Shown here piece after piece: positions 7,356 to 16,426 of a stretch of DNA of 64,000 bases. The stretch covers positions 5,456,001-5,520,000 of the forward strand of contig NZ_LT907842.1 in assembly GCF_900215245.1 (NCBI RefSeq). Reading direction: 5' to 3'. The DNA is from Pseudomonas fluorescens (lineage in GTDB: Bacteria; Pseudomonadota; Gammaproteobacteria; Pseudomonadales; Pseudomonadaceae). The position numbers were made by a program, and so were the translations under genes. Below the pieces are notes generated by a model. The model was given only the letters and a program-made list of their open reading frames with translations, had not been told where the DNA came from and ran no database searches. Within the stretch, counting starts at the first letter, position 1, and every line of letters begins with the position of its first letter.

Positions 7356-9437
7356 TCAAAAGTCCAGGGTAAGCCCGGCGTACAACGCGCGCCCATCACC
7401 GGGTGAGTGCAGGGACGCTTGGGCACCGTCCGGGTCGTACCAGACGTATTCGTAATAGCGGTTGGTGAGGTTTTTCAACTGCAGGTCGACGCTCACTGAC
7501 TCGCTCACTTTGTAGGTGGCGCCGAGGTTCATCAGCACGTATCCGCCATACGTTCCTTGGGTGTTTTCTCGTTCCAGGTAGGAGTGGGTCTGGCCGTTCA
7601 TCCAGGCGGTCAACTGCAAGGCAGGTGTTGCTTCATAGCTGATGCCAGCGTTGTAAAGGTGATGGGGGATATGGTCGATTTCCTGGCCTTTGCTGTTGGG
7701 CAAACTGGTACTTGGCTGAAGTATTTTCGAATACTGCCAGGAGTAGGCCATCCAGATGTCAGTGCGTTGGTCAGGGTGCAGGTTCATCTGTAAGTCGTAA
7801 CCCCAACGTCGGGTTTCACCAACGTTATCTGAGTCGCCGCTCGGGTCGTTGAGGCGGCGACTGACTTCACCCGAGGCCTCTTGCTGCCAGTAGGCGATGC
7901 GACCGTCAATCCAGTCCGCCGGGGTGAACTTGATGCCGGTTTCCCAGCCTTCATTGATTGAAGGTGCCAGATCGGTATCTCTTGGCGGGATTTTGTAGGC
8001 GGCCGCGCCGGTGCCAACCTGGAAGGTACGGCCCCAGTTGGCATAAAAACTGGCCACGTCCCACGGCGAGTAGACCACACTAAGCTTGGGCTGTTTGATC
8101 AGGCCATAATCGTTGATGTCGTAGTCCAGGCCGGTCATTTCGTTGGTGAAATCACCCTGGATTTTGTCGACCCGATACGCCGGTACGATCTTCAGCGACT
8201 CGAAAGGTTTGATCTCCGCCTGGACGTAAGCGCCGTAGGTGTCGAAATCGAACTGCTGGTCGCGGGTAGTTGCCAGGCGAGCACGGTCTTTGGTGCGATA
8301 GCGTTCACTCTTGTTCTGCTGTTGTTGCACGTCTGCACCACCTTCCAAAGCGAAGTCATACAGCCAGCTAACTTCAGGTCGCCATGTCAGAGATGTAAGG
8401 GCGCCATACTGGGTTTCGTAGGCATCACGTTCCTGTTGGGCGCTCGTGCGCCAATATTGCGTCCAGCGTCGATCATCGAAGGTGTTGACGTAAGTCTTCG
8501 CTGACCACGCGAGGTTCTCAGCCACGTCTGTATCGAAATGCAGGCTGACCTGATTCATACGCCGAGTGCCCTTGTCGGTGGCGTTGAAACGGTTGGTTAT
8601 GCTCGGATGATGGCGGGCGTCATCTTCGGTCAAATAGCCGGGTTCCTGAGCCTCAGCTTCGTAGTGACGGGCGATCAGCCCGATTTGGTAGCTGTCGTCA
8701 TCCGGTGTGTAGAACCACTTACCAGACATCGAAAACCTGTCTGCCTGGGAATGATCCCGGTAGCCATCGGATGTTTGATAGGCAAAGAAATAGTTCTGAG
8801 TCCAGTTGCTGCTTTGCATGCCCTTGGCGAGCTGGGTTTCCTGAGTGTTGAAACTACCGAAACGGATCCGCGCCTTGCTGTAGTCCCCACCGGTGCGGGT
8901 CAGCATGTTGACGTTACCGGCGATGTTATTCAGACCATAGCGCGCATCACTGGTGCCTCGGACAACCTCGATGCTGTCCAGCTCCATGGGGAAAATCATG
9001 TCCATGAACGGCATGTTGCCGTCGTTGCTGTTGCTAGGAATCCCGTCAATCAACAGTTTTACGGCGTTCACTTCGCCTTCGCCGTTAAAGCCACGGAAGG
9101 AAATTTTTCCTGAGGTCGTGCCCTGGTTGAACTCCGTGAGCATCACCCCAGGAGCGCGGCTGAACAACTCCCAGCTGTAATTGACTGGCATTTTTTCCAA
9201 GATATCGCCCCCGAGGATATCCACCGAGCTGAGTACACTGCTGGTACTCAAGGGGCCGCTGGCTGAGCCCTGAACGTTCACGGTGCCCAGCGTCAGGGTC
9301 GAGTCTTCGACTTTACCGACGTCGGCCAGCGCCGCGCACAAAGGGTCCATTGCGAATAGGCCAACCGACATCAACGGCCATAGGGAACGGGACACAGACA
9401 AACGCTTTGCAGGACGCAAAGTAAGTGAAGCAGGCAT
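7356..9437 (-). CDS. TonB-dependent outer-membrane receptor, possibly for copper
   Basis: Outer-membrane TonB-dependent receptor, about 693 aa. There is a signal region up to about residue 40, then a plug domain (PGVMLTEFNQG, SFRGFNGEG, LLIDGIPSN, SIEVVRGTSDARYG, IAGNVNMLTRTGG), and a long beta-barrel ending in the classical C-terminal aromatic YAGLTLDF. ATG at 9437 is preferred over GTG at 9446. The gene is preceded on the same strand by a DUF2946 gene with a Cys/His cluster and followed by a copC remnant. That context suggests copper or a copper chelate as ligand. The sequence itself does not name the substrate, and an iron-siderophore ligand remains possible. Confidence 0.85.
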   Translation of the reverse strand: MPASLTLRPAKRLSVSRSLWPLMSVGLFAMDPLCAALADVGKVEDSTLTLGTVNVQGSASGPLSTSSVLSSVDILGGDILEKMPVNYSWELFSRAPGVMLTEFNQGTTSGKISFRGFNGEGEVNAVKLLIDGIPSNSNDGNMPFMDMIFPMELDSIEVVRGTSDARYGLNNIAGNVNMLTRTGGDYSKARIRFGSFNTQETQLAKGMQSSNWTQNYFFAYQTSDGYRDHSQADRFSMSGKWFYTPDDDSYQIGLIARHYEAEAQEPGYLTEDDARHHPSITNRFNATDKGTRRMNQVSLHFDTDVAENLAWSAKTYVNTFDDRRWTQYWRTSAQQERDAYETQYGALTSLTWRPEVSWLYDFALEGGADVQQQQNKSERYRTKDRARLATTRDQQFDFDTYGAYVQAEIKPFESLKIVPAYRVDKIQGDFTNEMTGLDYDINDYGLIKQPKLSVVYSPWDVASFYANWGRTFQVGTGAAAYKIPPRDTDLAPSINEGWETGIKFTPADWIDGRIAYWQQEASGEVSRRLNDPSGDSDNVGETRRWGYDLQMNLHPDQRTDIWMAYSWQYSKILQPSTSLPNSKGQEIDHIPHHLYNAGISYEATPALQLTAWMNGQTHSYLERENTQGTYGGYVLMNLGATYKVSESVSVDLQLKNLTNRYYEYVWYDPDGAQASLHSPGDGRALYAGLTLDF

Positions 9438-9542
9438 GGCACGCACTTCCTGGTGATCAAGAAACTCTAAAGGCGTCTAGCGTCCATCGAGGCCGCTAAA
9501 AGATTTAAATACGCAGCACCGGACAATGTCGCGGTGTTGTGA

Positions 9543-9932
9543 TCAGGCGAAGGGAGAGGCGCGTGGACTTAGGCTCGGCCACCGAATCCTGGGATGGAGC
9601 GTCGGCAGTTCAGGATTGTCGAGGGACGTGTCGGATGTGTATTGCGGTAAGAAGTGTCGGTAGTAGTTGGAGGGAAGCGCTGCCATTCCCGCATGGCCAC
9701 AGCAGCAATCACCGTGCTGCATAACCGTTTTTGAAGGGGCTTGCTGGACAGTCTCGAGTGTTTTCTTGAACCCGGGAGGTAAAGCTTGAGAACTACCTCC
9801 CGAGCAGAATCCCCCCCAAAGCATCAACTGAACATCCGGCGTCTGCATAGCGCGGCTCAGCGGCATGGCAAACATGTTTAGCAACACGGCCAGGCAGGCG
9901 ATCCAAGGGCTGATGCGTTTCAACGAGGACAT
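9543..9932 (-). CDS. DUF2946 family protein, copper-cluster type
   Basis: A 129-aa protein with an N-terminal hydrophobic segment (WIACLAVLLNMFAMPLS) that is probably a signal or anchor, then a CSGG motif and a HGDCCCGHAG cluster able to bind a soft metal. DUF2946 members commonly sit next to TonB-dependent copper receptors and CopC-like proteins in Pseudomonas, and this one has exactly that setting. ATG at 9932 (MSSLKR) is chosen over the TTG at 9938. The role is inferred to be periplasmic metal handling; no enzyme activity is suggested. Confidence 0.65.
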   Translation of the reverse strand: MSSLKRISPWIACLAVLLNMFAMPLSRAMQTPDVQLMLWGGFCSGGSSQALPPGFKKTLETVQQAPSKTVMQHGDCCCGHAGMAALPSNYYRHFLPQYTSDTSLDNPELPTLHPRIRWPSLSPRASPFA

Positions 9933-10114
9933 GTGCAAGGTCAGCGTAGAGGGGCGCTTATTTAGCCGGAATTAAGGAGTGATGTAAAAGTTTCACACGT
10001 GCGCTATTTCGCCGCAGGTAAGGAGTGACTTACTGTTCTTTAGGCATCCGGGCTACCGCACGTCACTGCCCCGTGAGTATTGGTAAAGTGGCGCACTGTG
10101 CTTGGTTAACGACT

Positions 10115-10137
10115 GCGGGCCCCGGAAAGGGGCCCGC
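10115..10137. terminator. Strong GC hairpin after the reductase gene
   Basis: Perfect 9-bp stem GCGGGCCCC / GGGGCCCGC with a 5-nt loop (GGAAA), 36 bp beyond the stop of the minus-strand reductase gene. No long T tract follows on either strand. It is therefore either a weak terminator or an mRNA 3'-end stabiliser. Confidence 0.5.
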
Positions 10138-10172
10138 ACCGTATAGCCTTTACCTATCCGTTGTAGCGCGAC

Positions 10173-11234
10173 CTAGGGTATCAAGCGCATCGCGCGGAGT
10201 TTGTCGAACACATCAAAGAACGCTTGATCGCTCGCCTGGTAGGCGGTGAAGCCCATTGCACGGCTTTTCGACATGTCAGTGACGACTTCGATGGGTCGAC
10301 CTAGGTCTGCGTCGGTATGCCATGGGGAGATCAGGCGATCTATATCGGCTTCTTTCAAGCCGTGCTCCGCGACTATTTGCGTCCACGCGGCTTGGTCTTG
10401 CGCCATTTGCGTCTCAAGCGGTGAGAGTGCGGCGGGATAATCGGCAGCAGGTACGTCGAAGTATTCGGCAATTCGGCTCCACATCCATTTCCAGCGAAAC
10501 ACATCGCCATTAGTGACATTGAATGCCTGGTTGGCCGCAGCCGGCGTGGTGGCCGCCCACAGTTGTTGTTTCGCCAACTGCCGTGCATCCGTCATATCGG
10601 TGAGGCTGTCCCACTGCACGCTTGATCCCGGAAACACAAAAGGGCGATGGGTGTGTTTGCAGATCGAAGCGTAGACGGCGAGGGTGGTGGCCATATTCAT
10701 CGCGTTGCCTACGGCAACTCCGGTGACCGTGTGCGGGCGATGAACGCTCCATGTGAAGCCGTCCTTTTCAGCCGCGGCGAAAAGTTCGTCCTCTTGGGCG
10801 TAATAGAAATTCTCGACATTCAGACGACCCTGCTCTTCGCGGAACGGTGTTTGCGCAAGGCGGCCTTTACCATAGTCTTCGAAAGGGCCGAGGTAGTGTT
10901 TCAGGCCAGTAACCAGTGCTACGTGCTCAACGCTCTTGGCTGGGCGAATGGCGGCGAGCACGTTGCGTACCATGGCGGCATTGACGCGAATGTTTTCGGC
11001 CTCCGTGGCTTGCCGTGACCATGTGGTGATGAACACATGCGTCGGTTGCAGATCCGCAAGCGCATGTTCCAGCGCCGCTGGATCTTGGAGGTCTGCCGCA
11101 ATGGGGATCACACCTTGCGATGGCGACGGGTGCCGCGATAGCGCGGCGACCTGCCACGTGTTGTCGATCAGTAACTGAGTGATGGCGCTGCCGACGATGC
11201 CGCTGGCGCCAACGATCAAAGCTGTTTGGCTCAT
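10173..11234 (-). CDS. SDR-family reductase, PRISE type (progesterone 5-beta-reductase-like)
   Basis: NAD(P)-dependent short-chain dehydrogenase/reductase-like protein, 353 aa. The N-terminal Rossmann motif is GASGIVGSA (residues about 9-17). The sequence VALVTGLKHYLGPFEDYG and the following NFYYAQED match PRISE enzymes (iridoid synthase / progesterone 5-beta-reductase relatives), which reduce activated C=C bonds of enones. An AGGAGG site 5 bp ahead of the ATG fixes the start. It is transcribed away from the feo operon and is apparently a single gene. The natural substrate in bacteria is not known. Confidence 0.85.
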   Translation of the reverse strand: MSQTALIVGASGIVGSAITQLLIDNTWQVAALSRHPSPSQGVIPIAADLQDPAALEHALADLQPTHVFITTWSRQATEAENIRVNAAMVRNVLAAIRPAKSVEHVALVTGLKHYLGPFEDYGKGRLAQTPFREEQGRLNVENFYYAQEDELFAAAEKDGFTWSVHRPHTVTGVAVGNAMNMATTLAVYASICKHTHRPFVFPGSSVQWDSLTDMTDARQLAKQQLWAATTPAAANQAFNVTNGDVFRWKWMWSRIAEYFDVPAADYPAALSPLETQMAQDQAAWTQIVAEHGLKEADIDRLISPWHTDADLGRPIEVVTDMSKSRAMGFTAYQASDQAFFDVFDKLRAMRLIP

Positions 11235-11471
11235 AAGTTCCTCCTAGATGTAGGTTTGGGAGTCCACCTAAGCCACAGAGGTTCAACCTAAACAGGATCG
11301 GTATGGGCGGCCGTCATAGCCTCTATTCCTGGATAAAGCGCTACATCAAAACCAGGTCCAAACGCGCAATCGAGTATCGACGTAACTTGGCTGGTAATGG
11401 GTACGTGTTTAATCCTCGCGGCAGCGCTGCCTCTCTCAAACGCGTTCTTGCGCCAGCCAGGCGCGCTGAAA

Positions 11472-11487
11472 ATGAAGATATCTTCAT
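11472..11487. promoter_or_regulatory. Perfect 16-bp palindrome upstream of feoA
   Basis: ATGAAGAT/ATCTTCAT is a perfect 16-bp palindrome 75 bp upstream of the feoA start, in the 327-bp divergent region shared with the reductase gene. The size suits a dimeric repressor site. It matches neither an obvious Fur box nor an Anr/FNR box (TTGAT-N4-ATCAA). The rest of the intergenic region holds no recognised gene. Confidence 0.35.
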
Positions 11488-11561
11488 CTGCTTGTAACGG
11501 GCGTGTCCGGCACCTAGCATCGTGCAAACCGAAATCATTACCATCTTCGTCGGATGCCATT

Positions 11562-11801
11562 ATGCGTTTGTGTGACCTGCCTCACCGCCAAAAAGCTTGC
11601 GTAACCCATGTGGAAGGAACCGGCAATGCTGATCCGCTGAGTCAGCGGTTACAGGACATCGGCTTCGTGCCGGGCGAGCAGGTTACGGTGGTGGCGCGGG
11701 CGCCCTGGGGCGGTGATCCGGTGCTTATCCAGGTGGGGGGCAGCCGGTTTGCGCTGCGCCGCAACGAAGCCCAAATGATCCTCGTCGAAGTGAGCGTTTG
11801 A
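11562..11801 (+). CDS. feoA: Ferrous iron transport protein A
   Basis: Small cytoplasmic SH3-like FeoA protein of 79 aa (MRLCDLPHRQKA to the C-terminal ILVEVSV) that assists FeoB in ferrous iron uptake. The conserved core RLQDIGFVPGEQVTVV and the later GDPVLIQVGGSRFALR are typical. The ATG at 11562 is preferred over an earlier in-frame start at 11397, because the extra 55 residues have no FeoA-like sequence. The stop codon directly abuts the feoB start (TGA then ATG). Confidence 0.9.
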   Translation: MRLCDLPHRQKACVTHVEGTGNADPLSQRLQDIGFVPGEQVTVVARAPWGGDPVLIQVGGSRFALRRNEAQMILVEVSV

Positions 11802-13631
11802 ATGGCCACCATCCGTTTAGCCTTGGTGGGTAATCCGAACTGTGGAAAGACCGCGCTGTTCAATTTGCTGACCGGCGCCAGGCAAAAGGTTGCCAACTAC
11901 GCCGGTGCTACGGTGGAGCGCAAGGAGGGTGTTGCACGTACGGCCAGTGGTCGCACATTCCGTGTGCTGGATCTGCCGGGGACTTACAGCCTGGCCTGCG
12001 TCAGCCAGGACGAACAGGTCACCTTGAACGTGCTGCAGGGCTTGTACCCCGGCGAGGAGCGCCCCGAGTTGTTGCTGTGCGTGGTCGATGCCACCAATCT
12101 GCGCTTGCACCTGCGCTTCGTGCTTGAGCTGCAACGCCTGGGATTACCGGCGGTCCTGGTCCTGAACATGGCTGACGCTGCACATCGCCGAGGTATTCGC
12201 ATCGATACCGCTCGACTCTCGACCGCGCTCGGGATGCCGGTGATAGAAACGGTCGCCGTTCGCCGTGATGGTGCGCGGGCGTTGTTGAACGCGGTGGATG
12301 GCTGCGATGACATCCAACCGGCACCCGCCCCGGAGCAGGGCGCCGACTTACATGCGCGCGTGCGTGACATCCTCGAGACATGTGTGAACACGCCGCACCT
12401 GTCCGATGCGCGTGTTGATACGCTTGATCGATGGTTGATTCACCCGGTGGCAGGGCCGCTGGCACTGGTCACCATCATGTTTCTGGTGTTCCAAGGGGTT
12501 TACCTGATCGGCAAACCTGTCACCGACTGGATCGGTGACAGCTTCAGCGCGCTGTCCGTCCTGGCTGGCACCTATCTGCCAGAGGGGCCATTGCGCGGGC
12601 TGATTTGCGATGGACTGATCAGCGGGCTGGGCACCGTGCTGGGGTTTATGCCCGAGATCCTCGTGCTGTTCTTTTTCATCTTCATTCTTGAAGAGTCTGG
12701 CTATCTGCCGCGGGCTGCTTTCATTCTGGATCGGCCGATGCGTGCCGTCGGCTTGACGGGGCGTTCGTTCATCCCGCTGCTGTCGAGTTTTGCCTGCGCG
12801 ATTCCAGGCATCATCGCCGCGCGCAGTATCAGTGATAAATACGATCGGCTCACCACCATACTGGTGGCGCCGCTGATGACTTGCTCAGCGCGGCTGCCGG
12901 TCTATGCCCTGTTGATCGGCGCGGTAATTCCAGACATCCGTGTCGGCGGCGTGTTCGGTCTGCAGGGGTTAGTGTTGCTCGGTTTGTATGGCGTGGGCAT
13001 CGTCGGCGCCATGGCAGTCGGCTGGGTGTGCAAGCGTTTCAGGCCAACGACCCAGCAGCAACCCATGCTGATGATGGAGCTGCCGGCCTACCGTCTGCCG
13101 CGCGCACGTGACCTGATCCAAATGCTCTGGGAGCGCGGTTACTTGTTTCTCAAGAAACTGACGGGCGTCATTCTCGCGCTCACGGTGATCATGTGGTTTA
13201 TCTCGAACTTCCCCAACCCTCCGGCTGGCGCGACCAACCCGGCGATTGATTACAGCTTTGCCGGGTATTTGGGCGCTTCGCTTCAGCACGTGTTCGCGCC
13301 GTTGGGTTTCAACTGGCAAATCACGCTGGCGCTGATTCCAGCGTTCGCCGCGCGCGAAACCGCAGTCGCGACCTTGGCCACGGTGTATGCCGTGGCCAAT
13401 GGCGACGATCTCACCTCGCTGACCCAAACCCTGGCCGCGCAAGTGCCGCTGGCCAGCGCGTTATCCCTGATGATGTGGTTCGCCTTCGCGCCGCAATGCA
13501 TGTCTACCCTGGCGGTGATCCGCAAGGAGACCGCCAGTTGGGGGCAGGTCGCCCTGGCGTTCAGTTACATGTTCGCAGTCGCCTATGCTCTCGCGTTCAT
13601 TACTTATCGAATCGCAGAGGCCGCCTTATGA
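11802..13631 (+). CDS. feoB: Ferrous iron transporter B, compact form
   Basis: Inner-membrane Fe(II) transporter with an N-terminal G domain. G1 is GNPNCGKT near residue 10, G3 is DLPGTYSL and G4 is NMAD. Two Gate regions follow, including the conserved FACAIPGI and TCSARLPVY motifs that carry membrane cysteines, and AARETAVATLA near the end. At 609 aa it is much shorter than E. coli FeoB (over 750 aa) and corresponds to the compact FeoB seen in some pseudomonads and beta-proteobacteria; no frameshift is visible. Start directly after feoA; the stop overlaps the next gene by 4 nt, so the three genes form an operon for ferrous iron uptake. Confidence 0.93.
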   Translation: MATIRLALVGNPNCGKTALFNLLTGARQKVANYAGATVERKEGVARTASGRTFRVLDLPGTYSLACVSQDEQVTLNVLQGLYPGEERPELLLCVVDATNLRLHLRFVLELQRLGLPAVLVLNMADAAHRRGIRIDTARLSTALGMPVIETVAVRRDGARALLNAVDGCDDIQPAPAPEQGADLHARVRDILETCVNTPHLSDARVDTLDRWLIHPVAGPLALVTIMFLVFQGVYLIGKPVTDWIGDSFSALSVLAGTYLPEGPLRGLICDGLISGLGTVLGFMPEILVLFFFIFILEESGYLPRAAFILDRPMRAVGLTGRSFIPLLSSFACAIPGIIAARSISDKYDRLTTILVAPLMTCSARLPVYALLIGAVIPDIRVGGVFGLQGLVLLGLYGVGIVGAMAVGWVCKRFRPTTQQQPMLMMELPAYRLPRARDLIQMLWERGYLFLKKLTGVILALTVIMWFISNFPNPPAGATNPAIDYSFAGYLGASLQHVFAPLGFNWQITLALIPAFAARETAVATLATVYAVANGDDLTSLTQTLAAQVPLASALSLMMWFAFAPQCMSTLAVIRKETASWGQVALAFSYMFAVAYALAFITYRIAEAAL

Positions 13632-13867
13632 CCCTGGGACTCATGGCTCAATATGCCGTGATCGGCGTGTTGCTGATTGGCGCGGTGTTCAGTGTGTGGC
13701 GACGCTTGGCGCCCTCCAAGGCCGGAGGCTGCGCCAGCGGTTGCGGTACGTGCTCTTCCGGCTGCCAACCCACCCAACGCATCGCGCTGCGCACCCTGGA
13801 TACGTCGACAATCGACGAGGCTGAGCGTAATGGCAGCCGTTCTATAACTGTGCCGTCTGACGATTGA
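13628..13867 (+). CDS. FeoB-associated Cys-rich membrane protein
   Basis: A 79-aa protein with one N-terminal membrane helix (YAVIGVLLIGAVFSVW) followed by a cysteine cluster (CASGCGTCSSGC). This is the layout of FeoB-associated Cys-rich proteins. ATG at 13628 overlaps the feoB stop in ATGA. It probably helps FeoB at the membrane, taking the place of FeoC, which is absent. The C-terminal 35 residues are not conserved in any family I recognise. Confidence 0.75.
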   Translation: MTLGLMAQYAVIGVLLIGAVFSVWRRLAPSKAGGCASGCGTCSSGCQPTQRIALRTLDTSTIDEAERNGSRSITVPSDD

Positions 13868-13991
13868 ACCGCGGCGGCTCTCCAGTGATCGCCCGGCTCA
13901 ACGGCGTGCCAATCAACAGCCGTTGCGTTTCATCCAGCCTGCAAGGGTATTAAATTGCGCCGATGAACATTGGCCGAAGCTACCGATCCCC

Positions 13992-14621
13992 CTAGCTCAA
14001 ATCATGCAGGTCTCGCCCGAGAGGCTGGCTCAACGACCACTCAGAAAACCGTACCCTCAACCCCTGTCGCTGCGGCGTGCAGCACATTGGGCCAACTGTA
14101 TAGCTTTGCGCCGCTGGAAATGGTGCAAGCCTGAGCAATGGCCAAGTCATGCCGTCCGTGGAGTATTGCAAGCGCAGCACGCCATCGGACACGGTCACGC
14201 GAAGCCAAAAATCGGTTGGGTCGCCAGAAAAGCAACTGGGCGCCCAATCCGACGTGCCGTGTGTCAGCACGCTACTGATCATCGGCATGCCATCGTTATA
14301 TTCAATGCCTGCTTTGAGCCAAGTCTCCTCATTGAGCCTGACCATAATGCCCGCTTGATCATAGAGCTCGCGAAAATCGGCGCTAACTCGGACTTGGGCT
14401 GTAAAGCTTGCTGAGGTTGCAAACCCTAAGAAATGTCCGCTGTCGCGTATGAATCCGTAGTGCGTTTTACGCCAGAAGTCGGTTTGGGAATCGGTAACCA
14501 CCTCCAAGGTGCCGTCGCTAAAGGCTTGGCAAGAGCGCGGTGTGTTCAGCCAGTCAGCTGTTCGCCAAATTGACGCTTCACTGTCCTGACTGAGCTCTGC
14601 GTTCTGCTTCCTGTCCATCAT
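13992..14621 (-). CDS. DUF1349 domain protein (concanavalin-like fold)
   Basis: A 209-aa protein matching the DUF1349 family: TDFWRKTHYGFIRDSGHF, then FTAQVRVSADFRELYDQAGIMV, and further on WLKAGIEY and FWLRVTVSDG. The fold is a concanavalin/laminin-G-like beta sandwich, and yeast Ree1 belongs to the family. The start is ATG 14621 or the adjacent ATG 14618. The molecular function is not known for bacterial members. No signal peptide is visible. It is transcribed convergently with the feo operon. Confidence 0.75.
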   Translation of the reverse strand: MMDRKQNAELSQDSEASIWRTADWLNTPRSCQAFSDGTLEVVTDSQTDFWRKTHYGFIRDSGHFLGFATSASFTAQVRVSADFRELYDQAGIMVRLNEETWLKAGIEYNDGMPMISSVLTHGTSDWAPSCFSGDPTDFWLRVTVSDGVLRLQYSTDGMTWPLLRLAPFPAAQSYTVGPMCCTPQRQGLRVRFSEWSLSQPLGRDLHDLS

Positions 14622-14717
14622 GTTACCTCGACAATTTATCGGATGGATCGGCGCTGCAATCCTGCTCTCTCTGCACTGGCTCGAAGGCCACCTGCCGAGC
14701 ATCGGTGCAGGCTCAAA

Positions 14718-14954
14718 TCACCGGGAGCGTAGACGTTGCCATTCATTCCAGCAGTCCTGCGCAATGAGGTCTGGATAGCCGCGCTCTTCTTCCATGGCTA
14801 AAGCCGTGCTGAAGGGTAGAGCGATACACGTAGCTGCGTCTCGGATTTCGCAAACCTCAGCCTCGGTCAGTGGCGCGCCTTTTTTATCCTCGGCGGCTCG
14901 CAGCACGGCCGCCAGAGCCGGCACAAAGACGAGACATAGCGGATCTGCAGTCAT
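14718..14954 (-). CDS. Small conserved-looking protein of unknown function
   Basis: A 78-aa protein beginning MTADPLCLVFVPAL and ending NEWQRLRSR. A GGGAGG ribosome site lies 6 bp before the ATG at 14954 and fixes this start over longer in-frame options reaching 15119. It has a mildly hydrophobic N-terminal helix and an otherwise charged helical sequence, and resembles short Pseudomonas proteins without assigned function. It lies between the DUF1349 gene and csbD. Confidence 0.6.
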   Translation of the reverse strand: MTADPLCLVFVPALAAVLRAAEDKKGAPLTEAEVCEIRDAATCIALPFSTALAMEEERGYPDLIAQDCWNEWQRLRSR

Positions 14955-15179
14955 CAGTTTCCTCCCTGAGTCGATTAGAAATTGCAGGGTTGGCCAGTGT
15001 CGGACATCAACATTACCTTGGCGTGCGAACCGCAAAGATCGCTTCGCCATTTGATCAACTGAGCGCCCAACAATCAACTTTGAACTAATCACTACGCCCG
15101 CCCCCCTAATTCTGTGCAAGTTGCCTCAAGCCCAGGCAACGCCTGGGTTACTCAATCACACACGAAGGCTTGGTGAATC

Positions 15180-15428
15180 ATGAAAAGCGAACAAGTTGAA
15201 GGCGCTGTAGAAAAAGTTGCCGGCAAGGCGCAGAGCGCAGTGGGTAAACTCTTTGGTGATTCGAAGCTGGAAGCTGAAGGCGTGGGACGTCAAGCTGCTG
15301 GTCAGTTGACCCAAACCTATGGCGATGCACTGGACAGCGTATCGACCTTTGTTAAAGAGAAACCAGTTGCTGCAATCGCGATTGGTGCCGTCGCTCTGTT
15401 GGTTCTAGACCGTCTCTTGCGCCGCTGA
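15180..15428 (+). CDS. CsbD-like stress protein with C-terminal membrane helix
   Basis: An 82-aa protein. The N-terminal two thirds is CsbD/DUF883-like (EQVEGAVEKVAGKAQSAVGKLFGDSKLEAEG), a helical, polar stress-protein repeat. A C-terminal hydrophobic helix (AAIAIGAVALLVLDRLL) follows and ends in RR, suggesting an inner-membrane anchor. Such proteins are typically induced by general or osmotic stress. It is monocistronic and followed by a clear hairpin. Confidence 0.85.
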   Translation: MKSEQVEGAVEKVAGKAQSAVGKLFGDSKLEAEGVGRQAAGQLTQTYGDALDSVSTFVKEKPVAAIAIGAVALLVLDRLLRR

Positions 15429-15431
15429 TTT

Positions 15432-15470
15432 AGCAAAAAAGGACGTTTCGACAGCGGCGTTCTTTTTGCG
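15432..15470 (+). terminator. Rho-independent-type terminator after csbD-like gene
   Basis: An A-rich arm (AAAAAGGACG) pairs with CGTTCTTTTT across a GC-containing loop, with one G-T pair. The T-rich right arm provides the U tract. It begins a few bases after the csbD-like stop codon. Confidence 0.6.
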
Positions 15471-16036
15471 TTTGTCTATCGCCCGGCACCCTTGGCTCTG
15501 TCCATCAGTGGGCCTCGGGCGCGCGGGCGGTATGCACGGCTCACGTCCATCGTGCGCTGACCGCCGGTGCTGAGGTCAAGTCAGGGGAGGAGGGCGTTGA
15601 AAATTTGTGCGGATGCTGACCGCGCTGTATTGATTTTTGGTGGGCAACCCAAGCGTTGGCACTGCCTCACGCTGAATCAATCCCGCGTTTTTGCACGCTC
15701 GCACAGCAGTTAATTTTTCTTCAGAAACCTGAGCTCCGGACGGACTCGGTACACGCTGGTAATTTCCCATCTGCCTTGCGAAATCGGCCAGGATTTTGGG
15801 AAAGAAAACGGGCACAGTTCCTTAGCTAGATTTTCAGCGAGCGGCAAGTTATTGCGGCAAGCAGTGAATCGCCAGCGTCATAGTGGTGAAATCTTGAATG
15901 TTGCTGGCGGCAGATAATCCTAGGGGAGCTACTCCTTAAGAGATGATGATGGACACTCGACTTAGATCATTCATTCCACGATTTTGACGGCTATTCGGCC
16001 TTCGAGTCGTCCGCACCTTATGCACAGCTAAGCTCG

Positions 16037-16267
16037 TCACTCCGTAAAATAATCCAATAACCAGGTGCTGCCGCCAGACTGAACAGGGACAACAATCCTG
16101 AGCAGACGATTAGGAACTGGTGACCAGACTCCAGATGTGACGGGCACCGATTTATCGGAATCGCATAAGCCATTGATTTCATTGATAGAAGTGAACAGTG
16201 CTAGCTCTAGATTGGAAAACAGATTTCTGTTTTCCGGTAAAAAGCTGCAATTCCAGCCATTTTCCAC
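16037..16267 (-). CDS. Hypothetical small protein
   Basis: A possible 76-aa protein starting at a GTG (16267). The composition is protein-like, with a C-terminal stretch RLLRIVVPVQSGGSTWLLDY, but no family is recognised and codon evidence is weak. It lies in the gene-poor stretch left of the transposition module and may be spurious. Confidence 0.25.
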   Translation of the reverse strand: MENGWNCSFLPENRNLFSNLELALFTSINEINGLCDSDKSVPVTSGVWSPVPNRLLRIVVPVQSGGSTWLLDYFTE

Positions 16268-16426
16268 TCAACGACTGCACTGAACGGGTGTTTAGTCGAA
16301 CAGTTGTACGACAACCTCTAGCCACGTCCTGAACTCAGCCACAGGCCAAGCGCGAATGTCTTTAAGGGGCTTTGTCGCGACCTCGCCGCGAGCTCAGCTG
16401 TCAACGGCGGTTAGTCATCGCCGGGA

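Noticed and set aside
11288..11560. 90-aa minus-strand frame between the reductase and feoA
   Set aside because: Protein-like composition but no known domain and no ribosome site; left as intergenic.
15576..15815. 79-aa minus-strand frame
   Set aside because: No family, poor start, and located in a gene-poor zone.
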